A stretch of 64,000 bases of DNA from CAVTQY01 sp963736975 (GCA_963736975.1 CAVTQY010000001.1:3596001-3660000); one strand, 5' to 3'; shown: positions 1 to 8,674, counted from the stretch's first letter. A program made the numbers and translations. The notes: generated by a model from the sequence alone, not told the origin.

Positions 1-242
1 AGCACCGGTCCGGGCCGCCCGCCTTCTATCAGCCCGACCACGCCGGTTTTGCCGACGCCGGTCTGATGATCAATCCCGAGCCGAGACAACTCGCGCGCAA
101 CGATCCCCGCCGTGCGTACCTCCTCGAAGCCGAGCTCCGGATGAGCGTGGATGTCGCGGCGGATCTCGATCAGCCCCGGCTCGACGCGTTGCGTGGCGTC
201 GCGGATGGCGGTTTGCGGATCGTTCGCAAGCGTGTGGGACAT
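1..242 (-). CDS. M20 family amidohydrolase, N-terminal part (runs off left edge)
   Basis: Reading leftwards from the ATG at 240-242, the first 80 residues are visible. They include the segment RRDIHAHPELGFEE, which is the hallmark start of M20D amidohydrolases of the hippurate hydrolase / N-acyl-amino-acid hydrolase type, followed by a conserved KTGVVG stretch. Family members are zinc- or manganese-dependent cytoplasmic enzymes that cleave N-acyl amino acids. The catalytic centre lies beyond the window edge, so substrate and integrity cannot be judged. A C-terminal fragment of the same family lies alone at 8675-8992 on the other strand; whether this copy is complete is unknown. Confidence 0.85.
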   Translation of the reverse strand, partial: MSHTLANDPQTAIRDATQRVEPGLIEIRRDIHAHPELGFEEVRTAGIVARELSRLGIDHQTGVGKTGVVGLIEGGRPGPV

Positions 243-315
243 GCGGCTGCTCGGGGCTGTTCGAGCGCCATCATGCGAAAGCGGGCTGGCGCCGGCAAGG
301 CGTACCGGCCGGAGA

Positions 316-870
316 TCAGTGTGATCGGCCGTAGCGGCCGGTAATCCTGGCTGTGCCGAGCGTGTTGAAATGCAGCAGGAAGCCGACCGGCGCGCCCGAG
401 GACTGCGCGTCCAGATCGAGCTTCGGCACCTTCACCGCAAACACCGTGATGACGTAGCGGTGCGGCTTGTCACCGACCGGCGGGCAGGGCCCGCCGTAAT
501 TGGAGAAACCGAAATCCGTGCGCCCCTGAACGGCCCCCGCCGGCAGTTGCGTGGACTGCGCGGCACCGGCGTTCTCCGGCAGGCTGTGCACGCTCGCCGG
601 GATGTTGAACACGGTCCAATGCCACCAACCACTGCCGGTCGGTGCGTCCGGATCGTACATCGTGACCGCGAAGCTTTGCGTGCCGGCGGGTTCGCCGGAC
701 CACGAAATCGCCGGCGACTGGTCGCCGCCGGTGCAGCCGCCCTGGTTGAACACGTGCACCATCGGAATCGTGGCGTCGTTGTGAATGTCGGGGCTGCTGA
801 CGGTGAAGTTGGCGGCAACCGCGACGGCAGCCGGCAGATACAGCGCTGCCGCCAGAATAAGTGCGCGCAT
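316..870 (-). CDS. YbhB/YbcL-type PEBP family protein, secreted
   Basis: The 184-residue protein belongs to the phosphatidylethanolamine-binding / Raf-kinase-inhibitor-like family of bacteria (YbhB/YbcL). The visible landmarks are the DPDAP motif at residues 73-77, the aromatic GWWHW stretch just after it with His84, and the GPCPP loop at 127-131 followed by His137, which together form the small anion-binding pocket. Residues 1-20 are a typical Sec signal peptide ending in VAVAA, so the protein is probably periplasmic. A strong ribosome site (GGGGGAGG) stands just upstream of the ATG. The molecular function of bacterial members is not settled; ligand binding is the usual proposal. It appears to be monocistronic. 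Confidence 0.9.
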   Translation of the reverse strand: MRALILAAALYLPAAVAVAANFTVSSPDIHNDATIPMVHVFNQGGCTGGDQSPAISWSGEPAGTQSFAVTMYDPDAPTGSGWWHWTVFNIPASVHSLPENAGAAQSTQLPAGAVQGRTDFGFSNYGGPCPPVGDKPHRYVITVFAVKVPKLDLDAQSSGAPVGFLLHFNTLGTARITGRYGRSH

Positions 871-923
871 GGTTTCCTCCCCCGTTTATGAAGACGCTTC
901 GCCACCGTCACGCGGCAGGCGCT

Positions 924-945
924 GCTTCGCCGCTCCGCTCGAAGC
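924..945. terminator. Stem-loop downstream of the SelW-like gene
   Basis: GCTTCG and CGAAGC arms flank a ten-base loop, 17 to 39 bases past the stop of the SelW-like gene and ahead of the PEBP gene. There is no clear T-run, so this is only a plausible terminator. Confidence 0.35.
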
Positions 946-961
946 GGAGGCGGGCGGGACG

Positions 962-1180
962 TCAGCTGATTGTTTCGAGCAGTTCGGTCTCGGTCGGGAA
1001 CCGGCCCATCGCTTTCTTGGAAAAGCGCAGCCGGCCATCCACCGTGATCTCGAACACGCCGCCGCTCGATTTCCGCAATGCGACCCGAGCGTCGGGCTTG
1101 TTCGCAACAATCATGTCCCGCGCCGCTTTGGCGCGCGGCTCATAGCCTCACGCGCCGCAGTATTCGATCTCGACCTGCAT
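962..1180 (-). CDS. SelW/SelT/SelH (Rdx) family selenoprotein with in-frame TGA
   Basis: Translation from the ATG at 1178-1180, reading TGA at 1148-1150 as selenocysteine, gives 72 residues of a complete Rdx-family protein. It starts MQVEIEYCGAU and continues GYEPRAKAA. The C8-G-A-U11-G-Y motif is the same as the redox motif of animal selenoprotein W. The later family signature GGVFEI-TVDGRL-FSKK-GRFP is intact, and the normal stop comes at 962-964. A strong ribosome site (GGAGG, eight bases from the ATG) supports translation. Rdx proteins are small thioredoxin-fold redox proteins whose partners are mostly unknown. The gene follows the sugar operon by 59 bases and may be co-transcribed. The alternative is a nonsense mutation in a CxxC homologue; its exact position at the redox residue argues for Sec. 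Whether selA/selB/selC exist is not visible here. Confidence 0.8.
1118..1138 (-). promoter_or_regulatory. Candidate bacterial SECIS stem-loop
   Basis: Directly after the in-frame TGA the mRNA can fold in two overlapping ways. One is CCGCGC paired with GCGCGG around a nine-base loop that begins with G, 16 bases past the TGA. The other is a six-pair CGCGCC/GGCGCG stem with loop AAAGC. Bacterial SECIS elements are stem-loops inside the coding region at about this distance from the UGA and carry a guanosine in the apical loop. The fold is GC-rich and could arise by chance in this genome. Confidence 0.5.
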
Positions 1181-1239
1181 AGGCTTTTCCTCCGTTGCCC
1201 GCATCACGGTGGCAGGCCCAGGCGCTTCGGGCAAGCGGG

Positions 1240-2253
1240 TCAAGGCGCCTCGGGGCGGCCGGTGTCGATCGAGCGGCGCATCGCCTCCAGCACGCGCATC
1301 GCCCGCACCCCATCCTCGATCGTCGGGGCGTCGGAGGGCTCGCCGCGGACGGCCGCCAGCAACGCCGACAACAAGGCGTGGTAGCCCTTGTGGTCCTCGT
1401 TGGCGGCAGCCGTCAGATTGGGTTCCCAGAGCAAGGCGTCCTGTGCGGGATCCAGCGCGGCGGCGGGGTCGCCGGCCTTGAACGGCGGCGCGCGATACCA
1501 GCGCACCTCATGCACGTTGCGTATCTCCACGCGAGTGTGGTCGCCCATCACCTGCCAGTATTCCATCGGGGTGCCGCGCGACTGGTGCGTGCCCATGATG
1601 ACGGTTCCAAGCGCACCGGACGCGAAGCCGAAGCCGACATGCAACAGCAGCTTGCCAGGTTCGAGCGTGTGCGCCCGCGCCTGAACGGACACGACCGGCT
1701 CATTCATCAACCAGGGGACGAGATCCATCGCATGCACGCAGTGGTGCAGGAAAAATCCCGTGTAGTCAGGATCGCCGGCGAAATAAGTCGGGGCGGTCAT
1801 GTACTGGCCGAGGAGGCTGGCGGATCGTCCGAACGCACTCCCGCGCAACACGTTGCCGGCGATACGATTGGCGGTGGAATAGCGCTTCATGAACCCGACG
1901 ATGCAGGGCCGGCCGGAGCGGGCGGCGGCCGACGCGATCTCCTCTGCTTCGCGCGCGCTCGGCGCCGGCGGTTTCTCGATGAACACAGGCAAGCCGCGCG
2001 CCAGCGCTGCCGGCGCGAAGGCCGCGTGCTGCGCCGGGCCGACCGCCATACCGATCGCATCCAGTCCGGGTTGCGCGATCAGCGCCGCGGCATCGGTGCA
2101 GCGTGCGGCAACGCCGTAGCGGTCGGCGATCGCGGCGAGGCGTCCGGCGTCACTGTCGCAGACGGCCGCCAGACGCACCGGTAGGCGCACGAGCTGCGGC
2201 AGCAGCATCTCCCCGGTATGTGTTCCGCAACCGATCCAGCCGATGCGGATCAT
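1240..2253 (-). CDS. Gfo/Idh/MocA family oxidoreductase
   Basis: A 337-residue NAD(P)-dependent sugar or cyclitol dehydrogenase. The Rossmann glycine motif GCGTHTG lies near residues 9-14, the family signature EKP at 93-95, and a His174-x-x-Asp177 pair in the region where family members place the catalytic His. The ATG at 2251-2253 overlaps the stop of the upstream isomerase gene by four bases (ATGA), which fixes the start. It is the last sugar-operon gene after the GntR regulator, ABC transporter and epimerase-like enzyme, so it probably oxidises a sugar imported by that system. The exact substrate cannot be read from the sequence. Confidence 0.9.
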   Translation of the reverse strand: MIRIGWIGCGTHTGEMLLPQLVRLPVRLAAVCDSDAGRLAAIADRYGVAARCTDAAALIAQPGLDAIGMAVGPAQHAAFAPAALARGLPVFIEKPPAPSAREAEEIASAAARSGRPCIVGFMKRYSTANRIAGNVLRGSAFGRSASLLGQYMTAPTYFAGDPDYTGFFLHHCVHAMDLVPWLMNEPVVSVQARAHTLEPGKLLLHVGFGFASGALGTVIMGTHQSRGTPMEYWQVMGDHTRVEIRNVHEVRWYRAPPFKAGDPAAALDPAQDALLWEPNLTAAANEDHKGYHALLSALLAAVRGEPSDAPTIEDGVRAMRVLEAMRRSIDTGRPEAP

Positions 2254-3131
2254 GCGTGCGCCGCGTGCAGAGCGGCGCGCAGCAGGGCGGCACTGTGCGC
2301 GAGATGCGCGTCTTCGTCCTCGGCCGGCTGGCGCCATTGCGCCAGCGGCACCGAAAGACCCCGCTCGTTGCGGCGGAACGGCTCCAGGGTGATCGGCCCG
2401 CCGTACCGCGCCGCGCACAGGGCGCGGGCAATCGCCGTCCAATCGAGATGCCCGCTGCCCAGGAAGCCGCGATGGTTCTCATTCGCCTGGAAATGCACGA
2501 GGCGCGGAGTGTAGCAAATCGCCTGAGGCAGATCGTCTTCCTCCATGTTCATATGAAACGTATCGAGCATGACCCCGACCGCGGAGTGATCCACCCGCTC
2601 CGCCAGCTCCGATGCCTGTGCGGCGGTATTGCAGAAATCCGTCTCGAACCGGTTCAGCGGCTCTATCGCCAGCGTCACCCCGTGATCAGCGGCGTAGGCG
2701 CCGGCCGTCCGCAAACCGGCGATCACTCGCGCGATCCGTGCTTCACGCTCTGCTGTATCGATCGGGCGCGGCGCGCGGCCGGCGAACACCAGCGGGCTGC
2801 CGTAAAGCGGACCGCCGACAAGGCGCGCGCCGCACGCGGCGGCGACATCAACGCAGCGGCGCAGATAAGCAATGCCGGGCGCATTCGCATCCGGGTCGGC
2901 GAGGTCGCGGCTCGGGTTCAGCCGCGCCGCCAGCACCAGAAACAGCCCGGCTTCGGCGGCGGCGCGACCGGCGGCGGCGGGATCGAGCTCACTCGGTTCG
3001 GGAACCAACAACTCGCAAAACTCCATGCCGGCGCGCCGCATGCGCGTAAACAGCGGCAGATGCTCAGGCCCGAACGGCCGCGCATAGGCCATCGAAATCA
3101 CGCCGACCGGCGGCAGTCCCGTGTCGCTCAT
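2250..3131 (-). CDS. Sugar isomerase/epimerase, D-tagatose/D-psicose 3-epimerase-like
   Basis: A 293-residue AP-endonuclease-2-type TIM barrel. The four metal ligands of the D-tagatose 3-epimerase group fall at matching places: Glu157 (IEPLNRFETDF), Asp190 (LDTFHMNMEE), His213 (VHFQANE) and Glu250 (TLEPF). Members epimerise ketohexoses at C3 or isomerise related keto acids and inositol derivatives using Mn2+ or Co2+. The start is fixed by an ATGA overlap with the permease stop, and its own stop overlaps the dehydrogenase start. It presumably acts on the sugar brought in by the adjacent ABC transporter. Confidence 0.88.
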   Translation of the reverse strand: MSDTGLPPVGVISMAYARPFGPEHLPLFTRMRRAGMEFCELLVPEPSELDPAAAGRAAAEAGLFLVLAARLNPSRDLADPDANAPGIAYLRRCVDVAAACGARLVGGPLYGSPLVFAGRAPRPIDTAEREARIARVIAGLRTAGAYAADHGVTLAIEPLNRFETDFCNTAAQASELAERVDHSAVGVMLDTFHMNMEEDDLPQAICYTPRLVHFQANENHRGFLGSGHLDWTAIARALCAARYGGPITLEPFRRNERGLSVPLAQWRQPAEDEDAHLAHSAALLRAALHAAHA

Positions 3132-3952
3132 CCCTTCACCGCTCCTCCTGTCAAACCGCTGACCAGCCGGCGTTGCACGACCAGGAACAGCAACACCGCC
3201 GGTAACGCGACCAACGTCCCGCCAGCGGTGAGCAGGCCCCAATGCACCTCGTTCTCGCCGATGAACATCTGCAGCGCGACTGTCACCGTGCGCACATCGG
3301 GTCCGGCGAACATCAGCGCGAACAGGTATTCGTTCCACGATGCAATAAACAGGTAGATGGCGACGGCAACAACTCCGGGCATCGTCAATGGCAGGATCAC
3401 CAGACGCAACGCCTGCAAGCGCGAGGCGCCGTCGATCATCGCCGCCTCGTCGAGTTCGCCCGGGATGCCCGTCATGTAGCCGGTGAGCAGCCAAATCGCG
3501 AAGGGAAGCGTAAAGGTCGCGTGGCCGGCGATCAGCGCGAGATAGGTGTCGAGCAGGCCGAGCGTGCGCATGATGACGAACAGCGGCAGGATCAGCAGCA
3601 CGACAGGAAACATGTTCACTACCAGGAACATGACCCGCAGCGGCCGGCGCCCGCGAAAGCGGAAGCGCGAGAACGCGTACGCCGCGGGAAGCGCCAACAA
3701 CAGACCGAGCAGAACCGCGCCGCTCGCCACGATCAGGCTGTTCAGCATGTTGCCTGCAAACGACGTCTGCCGCAGCAGTTCGATGTGGTGCGCCAGCGTC
3801 AGCGTGCTTGGCCACACCGCGATCGGCACGCGTGTGAGATCGGCTTCCGGCCGGAAGGATGACAGCACCATCCACAGCCAGGGCAGCAGGCCGAATGCCA
3901 GGATGAGTGCCAACGGCGCCTCGGTGCCGAACAGCAGGCGCAGGCGCTTCAT
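3128..3952 (-). CDS. Carbohydrate ABC transporter permease, MalG type
   Basis: A 274-residue inner-membrane permease with about six membrane spans. The cytoplasmic EAA loop (ELDEAAMIDGAS... LVILPL), which docks the ATPase, is near the middle of the C-terminal half, as in MalG/UgpE proteins of the CUT1 family. The start is fixed by a four-base ATGA overlap with the preceding permease gene. It is the second permease of the operon; its partner is encoded at 3949-4833. No ATPase gene occurs in the operon, so the docking partner must come from elsewhere. Confidence 0.92.
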   Translation of the reverse strand: MKRLRLLFGTEAPLALILAFGLLPWLWMVLSSFRPEADLTRVPIAVWPSTLTLAHHIELLRQTSFAGNMLNSLIVASGAVLLGLLLALPAAYAFSRFRFRGRRPLRVMFLVVNMFPVVLLILPLFVIMRTLGLLDTYLALIAGHATFTLPFAIWLLTGYMTGIPGELDEAAMIDGASRLQALRLVILPLTMPGVVAVAIYLFIASWNEYLFALMFAGPDVRTVTVALQMFIGENEVHWGLLTAGGTLVALPAVLLFLVVQRRLVSGLTGGAVKG

Positions 3953-4833
3953 GCGTCGCTCCGCAGCACGTAGGCAACCACGCCGCCCAGCAGCAACAGC
4001 GTCAGCACGACTGCCAGGGCCGAGCCGTAGCCGTAATCGAGCCCGCTCCAGGCTTGCAGGAACGAGTAGAGCGGGAGGGTCTCGGTGGCGGTTCCCGGGC
4101 CGCCGCCGGTCATCACCAGGATCACGTCGAGCGAGTTGGCAACCCATATCATCCGCAACAATAACGCCGTCGCCATCACCGGCGCCAGGCCAGGAAGGGT
4201 GACATGGCGGAACGAACCGACTGTGCCGGCTCCGTCCAGCGCCGCCGCCTCGTAGAGCTCGGCCGGGATCGCCTGCAAACCGGCCAGCAGAGTAACCGCG
4301 AAGAACGGAAATCCCTGCCAGATCAGCGCGACGATCACCGCGACGAAAGCGGTGCCGGGCTGCGCCATCCAGGCGATCGGGTGCGCCAGTAGCCCCAGCC
4401 ACACCCCAAGCTGGTTCACCACGCCCAGGTTGAAATCGAGCATCCAGGTCCAGATCAGCCCGATGATCACGCTAGGCAGCGCCCAGGGGACGACGATCAG
4501 CGCGCGGGCAGCGCCGCGCCAGGCGAAGCGACGGTGCAGCAGCAGCGCCGCGGCGAAGCCCAACAGGAACTGCAGCGACACGCAGCAAGCGACCCAGATG
4601 AACGAATGCCAGAGGCTCTGCCAGAACGTCGGGTCTGCCAGCAGCTTCGCGTAGTTGTCGAGCGCAACGAACGGGCGGTTCAGTGGCTCGAACAGCACCA
4701 CGTGATGCAACGACATCCACACCGCGTCGAGCACCGGCAGCAAGACAAGCAGGGCGGTGATCGCGAGCGCCGGCGCCAACAGCGCCCAGGGTGTCAGCGC
4801 CTGCTCGATGCTTCTTGCCCGGCCGGGACGCAT
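3949..4833 (-). CDS. Sugar ABC transporter permease, MalF/UgpA type
   Basis: A 294-residue CUT1-family permease with an N-terminal span near residues 15-37 and further spans typical of MalF/UgpA proteins. The EAA loop reads ELYEAAALDGAG followed by HVTLPGL. The ATG at 4831-4833 shares one base with the stop of the binding-protein gene (TGATG), which indicates translational coupling. It pairs with the MalG-type permease encoded immediately downstream to form the channel of the importer. Confidence 0.92.
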   Translation of the reverse strand: MRPGRARSIEQALTPWALLAPALAITALLVLLPVLDAVWMSLHHVVLFEPLNRPFVALDNYAKLLADPTFWQSLWHSFIWVACCVSLQFLLGFAAALLLHRRFAWRGAARALIVVPWALPSVIIGLIWTWMLDFNLGVVNQLGVWLGLLAHPIAWMAQPGTAFVAVIVALIWQGFPFFAVTLLAGLQAIPAELYEAAALDGAGTVGSFRHVTLPGLAPVMATALLLRMIWVANSLDVILVMTGGGPGTATETLPLYSFLQAWSGLDYGYGSALAVVLTLLLLGGVVAYVLRSDA

Positions 4834-6048
4834 CAACCAAAATACAGCTTGTCGAAGGTCTGCATCATCTGATCGGGCGTGATCTCTCCCAGCAGCGCCT
4901 TCTGCGTGGTCTGCGGCCACACCGTGCGGACGAAATCGGCGGTCTGCGGCACGGGGGGCAGCACTTTGGCGATCGGCAGCGAGTTGATCGTGGCCTGGAC
5001 GAAGCGCTGCGGTTCGAAGGTCCAGTTCTTTGCTCCGGATGTTGTCACGGTGACCTGGCCGGAGAGCTTGTTGAACTCGACATTGTTGTCGCCTTCCGAC
5101 AGGAAGGAGATCCACTTCCACGCAGCGTCCGGATTGCGGCTACCGGCAAAAATGGCGTTCGATCCGTCCCCGAATGTGGCCCAGCCCTGACCGTCCGGAC
5201 CGCGCGGCACCGGCACGGCGGTGATCGCATCGCCCAGCGCGGCCACCAGTTCGTTGGCCGATCCGATATGGTGGATCGTCATCGCCGTGCGCCCCGCCTT
5301 CATGTTGTTGATGGTCTGCAGGAAGCCGTCCGACGGGGCCGAAGGCGGGCAGACATGGTGCGTGCGATAGAGATCGATGAACCAGCGGTTGGCAGCCAGC
5401 GCCGCCGGCGAGACGAGCCCGCCCTTGGTCATGGTCGCGCCGCCGCCAAGGACGAAGGTTGCCCAGAAATCCTGCCCGCCGGGCCCGCCGCGCAAGCCGA
5501 ATCCCCAGCGATCGCCGCCGGTCAGCACCTCGGCGGCCTGCAGGAAATCGGGGAAGGTCGCCGGAGGCTTCAGGTTCTTCTGCGCGAACCAGTCCTGCCG
5601 GACGTATAGGTACAGCACGACGTACCTGTACCGGCAGATACCAACGGTGCCCGTCCGGGGCGGCGTTGATTTTCCAGATAGCCGGTGCGATGTCGTTGCG
5701 CGCGGGCCAGCCATCGGTATAGGGGCCGAGGTCGCGCAGCGCCTGCATGCCTGCCAGCCGCTGCATGGCCTCCAGCTTCACCATCGCCGCATCCGGCCCG
5801 CTGCCGCTGATCAGCGCCGTATAGAGGCGGTTGTCGTAATCGGTGCCGCCGCCCCAGGGGATGTTTTCCGCCTGTATCCTGATGTCGGGATTCGTTTTCT
5901 CGAAGCGGTCGATCAGCGCCGCCGGCGAAGCTTTCGGATCGTCGAAATGATACCACCAGCGCACGGTCACCGGACGCGCGGCATGCGGACGGCTGAGCGG
6001 CGCGGCAGCCAGCGCGGCGGTGGCGGCGAGCAGATGGCGGCGTTTCAT
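4833..6048 (-). pseudogene. Sugar ABC transporter substrate-binding protein, frameshifted
   Basis: The start at 6048 (MKRRHLLAATAALAAAP, a signal peptide) opens a family-1 extracellular solute-binding protein with VRWWYHFDDP and PWGGGTDYDNRLYTAL segments. The frame is lost near 5625: WYLPVQ should continue directly into YVVLYLYVRQDWF, but that continuation is one frame off. Removing one base of the CC pair at 5625-5626 restores a 404-residue protein ending KLYFG at 4833, the normal length for the family. The remainder is well conserved (WGFGLRGGPGGQDFW, WISFLSEGDNN). Either the gene is inactivated, which would cripple the importer, or the base is a sequencing error. It lies 33 bases after the GntR gene. 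Confidence 0.85.
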
Positions 6049-6080
6049 GGGTCGCGTTCTCTCCCTTTGGTGGGCATGGT

Positions 6081-6707
6081 TCAGGCGGCGGTGCGATGCT
6101 CGACGATGGTATCGAGATGCAGCGCGAGCTCGCGCATGAGCGCGGCGGGATCGCCCGCCTGCAAAGCGGCGAGGATCGCGCGGTGACGCGATGCGGTTTC
6201 GGCTAAGGGCCGGCGATGCCAGGGTGCCCAGAGCTTGAATCGGTGCGTGTGCAGGATGCAGCGCGCCAGAATGGGGCCCAGCGCCGTAAGGCCGCTGGGG
6301 CGGAACAGTTCCAGGTGAAACGCCGTATCGTGCTCGATCAGGGCCCACACGTCCGCGGCCGCGGCGGCGTTGTCCATGGCCTCCTGCAACCGGGCGAGCC
6401 GGTCGCGATCGCCGGCACCGGCGCGCCGGGCCGCCCGGCGGGCGCCGCGCAGCTCGATTCGGCGGCGGAGATCGAGGATCTCGGATGCCGCTTCGGCATC
6501 CAGGTCCGTGACGGTGGTGCCCTGCCGACCGGCGCGCTGGACCAGCCCTTCGCCTTCGAGGCGCAGCAGAGCTTCGCGCACGGCCGCCTGGCTGCAGGCG
6601 AACTCGCCGGCGAGGGCTAGCTCGGTCAGCTGCGTGCCGGGGGCCAGCTCGTTCAGCACGATGCGGCGGCGCAGCTCGGCATGGACGGCGACACCGCGGG
6701 CGGGCAC
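6081..6707 (-). CDS. GntR family transcriptional regulator, FCD type
   Basis: A 208-residue regulator. The N-terminal winged helix carries the GntR pattern (LAPGTQLTE, ACSQAAVREALLRLEGEGLV) at roughly residues 18-65. The rest is an all-helical FCD ligand-binding domain, including HDTAFHLELF and SRHRAILAALQAGD with the histidines that usually bind a metal and a small organic acid. It is the first gene of the operon encoding the sugar ABC transporter and two sugar enzymes, so it probably controls that operon in response to a sugar acid or related intermediate. The start at 6707 precedes the winged helix by only a few residues and is consistent with family length. Confidence 0.92.
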   Translation of the reverse strand: MPARGVAVHAELRRRIVLNELAPGTQLTELALAGEFACSQAAVREALLRLEGEGLVQRAGRQGTTVTDLDAEAASEILDLRRRIELRGARRAARRAGAGDRDRLARLQEAMDNAAAAADVWALIEHDTAFHLELFRPSGLTALGPILARCILHTHRFKLWAPWHRRPLAETASRHRAILAALQAGDPAALMRELALHLDTIVEHRTAA

Positions 6708-6723
6708 GGTTTCCTCGATTGAT

Positions 6724-6731
6724 TATCGATA
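6724..6731. promoter_or_regulatory. Short palindrome, possible GntR operator
   Basis: The eight-base perfect palindrome TATCGATA stands 17 bases upstream of the GntR start codon, in the gap shared with the divergent manC gene. Autoregulatory sites of GntR proteins are often placed here, but eight bases can easily occur by chance. Confidence 0.25.
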
Positions 6732-6824
6732 TCTACGCGTTCATAGGCTCGACCCCGACATGCGTGCAAGAGGCCCCGTTACTGCTGGACAATTATGGCG
6801 ACTGCTCCCTAGAACCTGCGCACC

Positions 6825-7937
6825 GTGACTGACCCGACCATCTTTCCGGTGATTCTCTGCGGCGGCGCCGGCACCCGGCTCTGGCCGGTGTCGCGTGGCA
6901 GCCGTCCCAAGCAGTTCTGGCCGCTCGCCGGCAACCGGTCGATGCTGCAGGAGACGATGCTGCGTGCATTCGGCCCGGCATTCGCGCCGCCGATCATCGT
7001 CTGCAACGAAGCGCACCGCTTTCTGGTCGCGGAGCAGGTGCGCGCCGCTGACATTGCCGGTGCGCGCATCGTGCTGGAGCCGGCGGGGCGCAACAGCGCG
7101 CCGGCAATCGCCGCGGCGGCGCTGCTCGCCGCCGAAGCGGACCCGGACACGGTCCTGTGGATGAAACCGGCGGATCACGTGATCCCCGATGTCGCGATGC
7201 TGCATCGTCATTTGCGCGATGCAGCCGACGCCGCCCACGCCGGCTTCATCGTCACCTTCGGCATGCGGCCGACCGCGGCGGAGACCGGCTATGGCTATAT
7301 CGAGATCGGCGCGCCGTTGTCGGCGGCCGACGGCATTCATCAAGTCGCGCGCTTCATCGAGAAGCCGAACGCAGCGACCGCCGCCGAATTCGTGGCCTCC
7401 GGGCGGCATCTCTGGAACTCCGGCATGTTCGTTTTCATGGCGCGGACGTTGCTGGACGAGTTGCACACGTATGCGCCGACGGTACTGACGGCGGTGCGCG
7501 CCGCTGTGGCCGGACGGCGTTCGGATCGCGACTTCATCCGTCTCGACCCCGAAGCTTTCGCTTCCTCTCCTTCGATCAGCCTGGACTATGCGGTCGCCGA
7601 GCGCACCAGCCGCGCCGCGGTGATCCCGGCCGATCTCGGGTGGTCAGATGTTGGAAGCTGGGCCGCGCTATGGGAACTCGGCGAGAAAGATACACGGGGC
7701 AACGTCATCATCGGCGATGCGATCCTGGAAGACGCGGACAATTGCTACGTCCGCAGTGATGGCGTGCTGGCGGCGGTCGCGGGTCTTTCCGATACAGTGC
7801 TGGTGGTCACCGACGACGCGGTGCTGGCGGTGCATCGCAGCCAGACGCAGAACGTCAAAATGCTCGTCGATCGGCTAAGGGCGGAGGGCCGGCGCGAGGC
7901 CGCTGCTCACAGATCCGGCGACGATCCCGCACGCTGA
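6825..7937 (+). CDS. manC: Mannose-1-phosphate guanylyltransferase
   Basis: A 370-residue enzyme that makes GDP-mannose from mannose-1-phosphate and GTP. The nucleotide-binding signature CGGAGTRLWPVSR at residues 12-24, followed by PKQF, is diagnostic, and the later FIEKP and LWNSGMF motifs are present. The protein stops at about 370 residues, so it lacks the C-terminal mannose-6-phosphate isomerase domain of bifunctional AlgA/ManC enzymes of about 470 residues. It starts with GTG. No other GDP-sugar gene is adjacent. It presumably supplies GDP-mannose to cell-surface polysaccharides. Its last 31 bases overlap the convergent PAP2 gene. Confidence 0.93.
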   Translation: MTDPTIFPVILCGGAGTRLWPVSRGSRPKQFWPLAGNRSMLQETMLRAFGPAFAPPIIVCNEAHRFLVAEQVRAADIAGARIVLEPAGRNSAPAIAAAALLAAEADPDTVLWMKPADHVIPDVAMLHRHLRDAADAAHAGFIVTFGMRPTAAETGYGYIEIGAPLSAADGIHQVARFIEKPNAATAAEFVASGRHLWNSGMFVFMARTLLDELHTYAPTVLTAVRAAVAGRRSDRDFIRLDPEAFASSPSISLDYAVAERTSRAAVIPADLGWSDVGSWAALWELGEKDTRGNVIIGDAILEDADNCYVRSDGVLAAVAGLSDTVLVVTDDAVLAVHRSQTQNVKMLVDRLRAEGRREAAAHRSGDDPAR

Positions 7938-8518
7938 AGCCACGCTTGGCTGCGCATGGGCATCTGGCAGATGCGGAAATCGTGCGCGGTCCGGAATGCC
8001 AGAAAGCGTATGGCCGCCTCCGCCGGCAGGCGCAGCCCATGGAACAGCACCAATATCACGACGACGGTGCCCACGATCCAGCGCAGGTTGAGATGCGCCG
8101 GCGGCCGGCCCGCCAGCCGGACCAGCAGCATCGCCCCGGCAAGCCCCACGATGCCGCCGATGATGACCTCTGAGGCGGTGTGCATGCCGAGCGCCAAGCG
8201 GGACAGGCCGATCACCAGCGCGGCCGCCGCGGCCGCAAGCAGCACCGCCCCGGTGTAGCGGCCGCGCCCGAGGATCAGCGCCAGACCGCCGCATACAACC
8301 GCAGCCGCAGCCGTATGGCCGCTGGGCGTATGCAGCGGCGGCGGCCCGCACGGGATCATCGCGAGCTTCAGCAGCAGCATCGCGCCCAACGTGGCGCACA
8401 GCGCCGCCAGCCAAGCCAGCGCCCCACGCCGCCAGCCGAGCAGCAGCAGCATGAGGCCGACCGCGACAGCCAGAGGCAGCATCACGGCCTCATCGGCGAA
8501 ATCGGTGATGAACGTCAC
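7907..8518 (-). CDS. PAP2 superfamily membrane phosphatase
   Basis: A 203-residue integral membrane protein with about five hydrophobic spans. PAP2 motifs are visible: Lys51 in a partial first motif, PSGH at 65-68, and SRLALGMH with Arg107 and His113 as the third. The residue four past that His is Glu117 where the family normally has Asp, and the usual RP of motif 1 is not obvious. Members dephosphorylate lipid phosphates such as phosphatidic acid or undecaprenyl pyrophosphate at the membrane. The 3' end overlaps manC by 31 bases in the convergent direction. Confidence 0.82.
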   Translation of the reverse strand: MTFITDFADEAVMLPLAVAVGLMLLLLGWRRGALAWLAALCATLGAMLLLKLAMIPCGPPPLHTPSGHTAAAAVVCGGLALILGRGRYTGAVLLAAAAAALVIGLSRLALGMHTASEVIIGGIVGLAGAMLLVRLAGRPPAHLNLRWIVGTVVVILVLFHGLRLPAEAAIRFLAFRTAHDFRICQMPMRSQAWLQRAGSSPDL

Positions 8519-8674
8519 GGGCGGGGAGGCTTGGTCATTCCGCCCTGTCTAGCGGGGATTGGACCGCCAGTCGTTAATTAACCATGCGGCCGGGAGGAGG
8601 CGTTTGAACATGCCCGGCGTGATGCCGTGCGTTAGCTCGGAAGGTGCGGGAAAGATGGCTCTGGTCAGCGATAG

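Noticed and set aside
2103..3356. Long plus-strand frame across the isomerase and oxidoreductase genes
   Set aside because: Antisense shadow of two well-supported genes with ATGA overlaps.
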